Assembly: GCA_009786275.1 (NCBI GenBank)
Contig: WQTL01000398.1
Location: 1-7,151, forward strand
DNA: 7,151 nt
From: Bacillota bacterium
GTDB taxonomy: Bacteria > Bacillota > Clostridia > Oscillospirales > Acutalibacteraceae
Direction: 5' to 3'
The position numbers were made by a program, and so were the translations under genes. Positions 6,424 through 7,151 of this stretch are shown here, piece after piece. Numbering within the stretch: position 1 is the stretch's first letter; each line of letters starts with the position of its first letter. The notes under the pieces are model-generated. The model searched no databases, had not been told where the DNA came from, and saw only the letters and a program-made list of their open reading frames with translations.

Positions 6424-6428
6424 ACAAT

Positions 6429-6436
6429 CACCCTTT
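6429..6436 (-). promoter_or_regulatory. Ribosome binding site that selects the GTG start of the lipoprotein
   Basis: On the minus strand AAAGGGTG (6436-6429) overlaps the TAA of the nnrD-like gene and precedes the GTG at 6423. A second GTG at 6431 is out of frame with the lipoprotein. The arrangement suggests translational coupling of the two genes. Confidence 0.55.
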
Positions 6437-7151
6437 ATTCGAAGAGTGAAAGCAGCCCCTTCAGCTCCTCCAGGCAGTCGAGGGCGGTCATCCCGCGCGC
6501 GGAATACCGCTCCGCCGCCCGTAACCCCGCCAGGCCGTGGAGCAGCACCGCGCAAACGGCCGCCTCAAACGCCGCCATGCCCTGCGCCAGCAGGGAGGCT
6601 GTCATGCCCGCCAGCACGTCGCCGCTGCCGCCTTTGGCCAATCCGGAGTTCGGGGGCAGGGGAGTGACGAAGGGCTCCCGCCCGGGCGCGGCAATCGCCG
6701 TTTGCGCCCCCTTGAGCACCAGCACGCAGCCATATTCCTCCGCGAAACGCCGCGCCGTGCCCTCCCGGTCGGACTGGATTTCGGCGATGGACAGGCCGGT
6801 CAGGCGGGCCATCTCGCCCGGGTGGGGGGTGAGCACGGTCATGTTCCATGACCGTTGGCAGTGGGTTGCTTTCAACACATCTGTATGCGCGGCGGCAGCG
6901 TTTATGCCGTCGGCGTCCAGCACCAGCGGGCAGGTGATCTCCCCCAGCAGGCTGCGCACGATTTCGCTCGTGTCCGCGTTGAGGCCCAGGCCGCAGCCCA
7001 GCGCCACGGCGGATTTGCCCGCCAGGGCCTCCCGCAGCGCGGGCAGGGCCGAGACATGCAGCGTGCCCCGGCGGTTGCCGGGCAGCGGCAGCAGCGGCGT
7101 GACGGTCAGCTTCGCGGCCACGGCGGGATAGGCTGCCCGCGGGAACGCCGC
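6435..7151 (-). CDS. nnrD: ADP-dependent NAD(P)H-hydrate dehydratase (NnrD / YjeF C-terminal domain), N-terminus outside window
   Basis: This enzyme removes water from damaged NADH or NADPH hydrates (NAD(P)HX) using ADP, in cytosolic nicotinamide-nucleotide repair. The frame stays open to the right edge, giving 238 visible residues. The GTG at 7121 is probably internal, because the ribokinase-like fold needs more N-terminal sequence. Numbered from the window edge, family motifs are GCGLG (52-56, usually GPGLG), LVLDADGIN (76-84), TPHPGEM (108-114, near-invariant), LVLKG (144-148) and NSGLAKGGSGDVLAG (168-182) with the catalytic-type Asp178, then LLHGLAG (203-209). These are in the expected order and spacing for the carbohydrate-kinase-like dehydratase. 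In many bacteria the domain is fused to the NnrE epimerase at its N-terminus; that cannot be judged here. The lipoprotein gene follows 11 bases after its TAA, so they are likely co-transcribed. Confidence 0.92.
   Translation of the reverse strand, partial: AAFPRAAYPAVAAKLTVTPLLPLPGNRRGTLHVSALPALREALAGKSAVALGCGLGLNADTSEIVRSLLGEITCPLVLDADGINAAAAHTDVLKATHCQRSWNMTVLTPHPGEMARLTGLSIAEIQSDREGTARRFAEEYGCVLVLKGAQTAIAAPGREPFVTPLPPNSGLAKGGSGDVLAGMTASLLAQGMAAFEAAVCAVLLHGLAGLRAAERYSARGMTALDCLEELKGLLSLFE

Noticed and set aside
6424..6555. Longer lipoprotein starting at the ATG at 6555
   Set aside because: It would overlap the nnrD coding sequence by about 120 bases and would push the lipobox to residue 64; the GTG at 6423 has a ribosome binding site and an immediate lipoprotein signal.
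6435..7151. NnrD motif deviations (GCGLG for GPGLG, NSGLAKGGSGD for NPGLATGGTGD) as signs of lost activity
   Set aside because: The Asp of the GGSGD motif, TPHPGE and LDAD are intact, and such substitutions look like ordinary family variation.

Overview
The window (7151 bp) is GC-rich. Gene content and style (class B sortase, large repeat-built secreted protein, lipoprotein beside an NAD(P)HX dehydratase, good Shine-Dalgarno sites, GTG starts) point to a Gram-positive bacterium, most likely a high-GC gut-type Clostridia lineage (Bacillota). That taxonomic call is an inference from style; no marker gene is present.

Left part, plus strand (1-5871): a cell-surface cluster. It opens with the C-terminal end of a secreted protein that resembles the SipW-dependent (TasA/camelysin-like) fibre subunits. 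A 114-base gap with a strong hairpin follows. Next come a complete class B sortase (465-1205) and, 31 bases later, a 1544-residue secreted surface protein (1237-5871). The large protein has a signal peptide, a LamG-like jelly-roll domain, one repeat, a central region ending in a DUF11-like Ig fold, seven more MucBP-like repeats and a distinct C-terminal domain. It has no LPXTG-type sorting signal.

The two ends of the window are transcribed towards each other and meet at a hairpin-plus-T-run terminator (5890-5926).

Right part, minus strand (5932-7151): a housekeeping operon. The C-terminal part of an ADP-dependent NAD(P)H-hydrate dehydratase (NnrD/YjeF C-terminal domain) runs off the right edge. 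It is followed 11 bases downstream by a small lipoprotein (163 aa, GTG start, lipobox LTAC).

The part that deserves attention is the surface cluster: a possible SipW/TasA-type subunit, a class B sortase and a very large repeat adhesin, with no recognisable sortase substrate in view. Either the substrate lies upstream of the window, or the system uses a non-canonical sorting or assembly signal.
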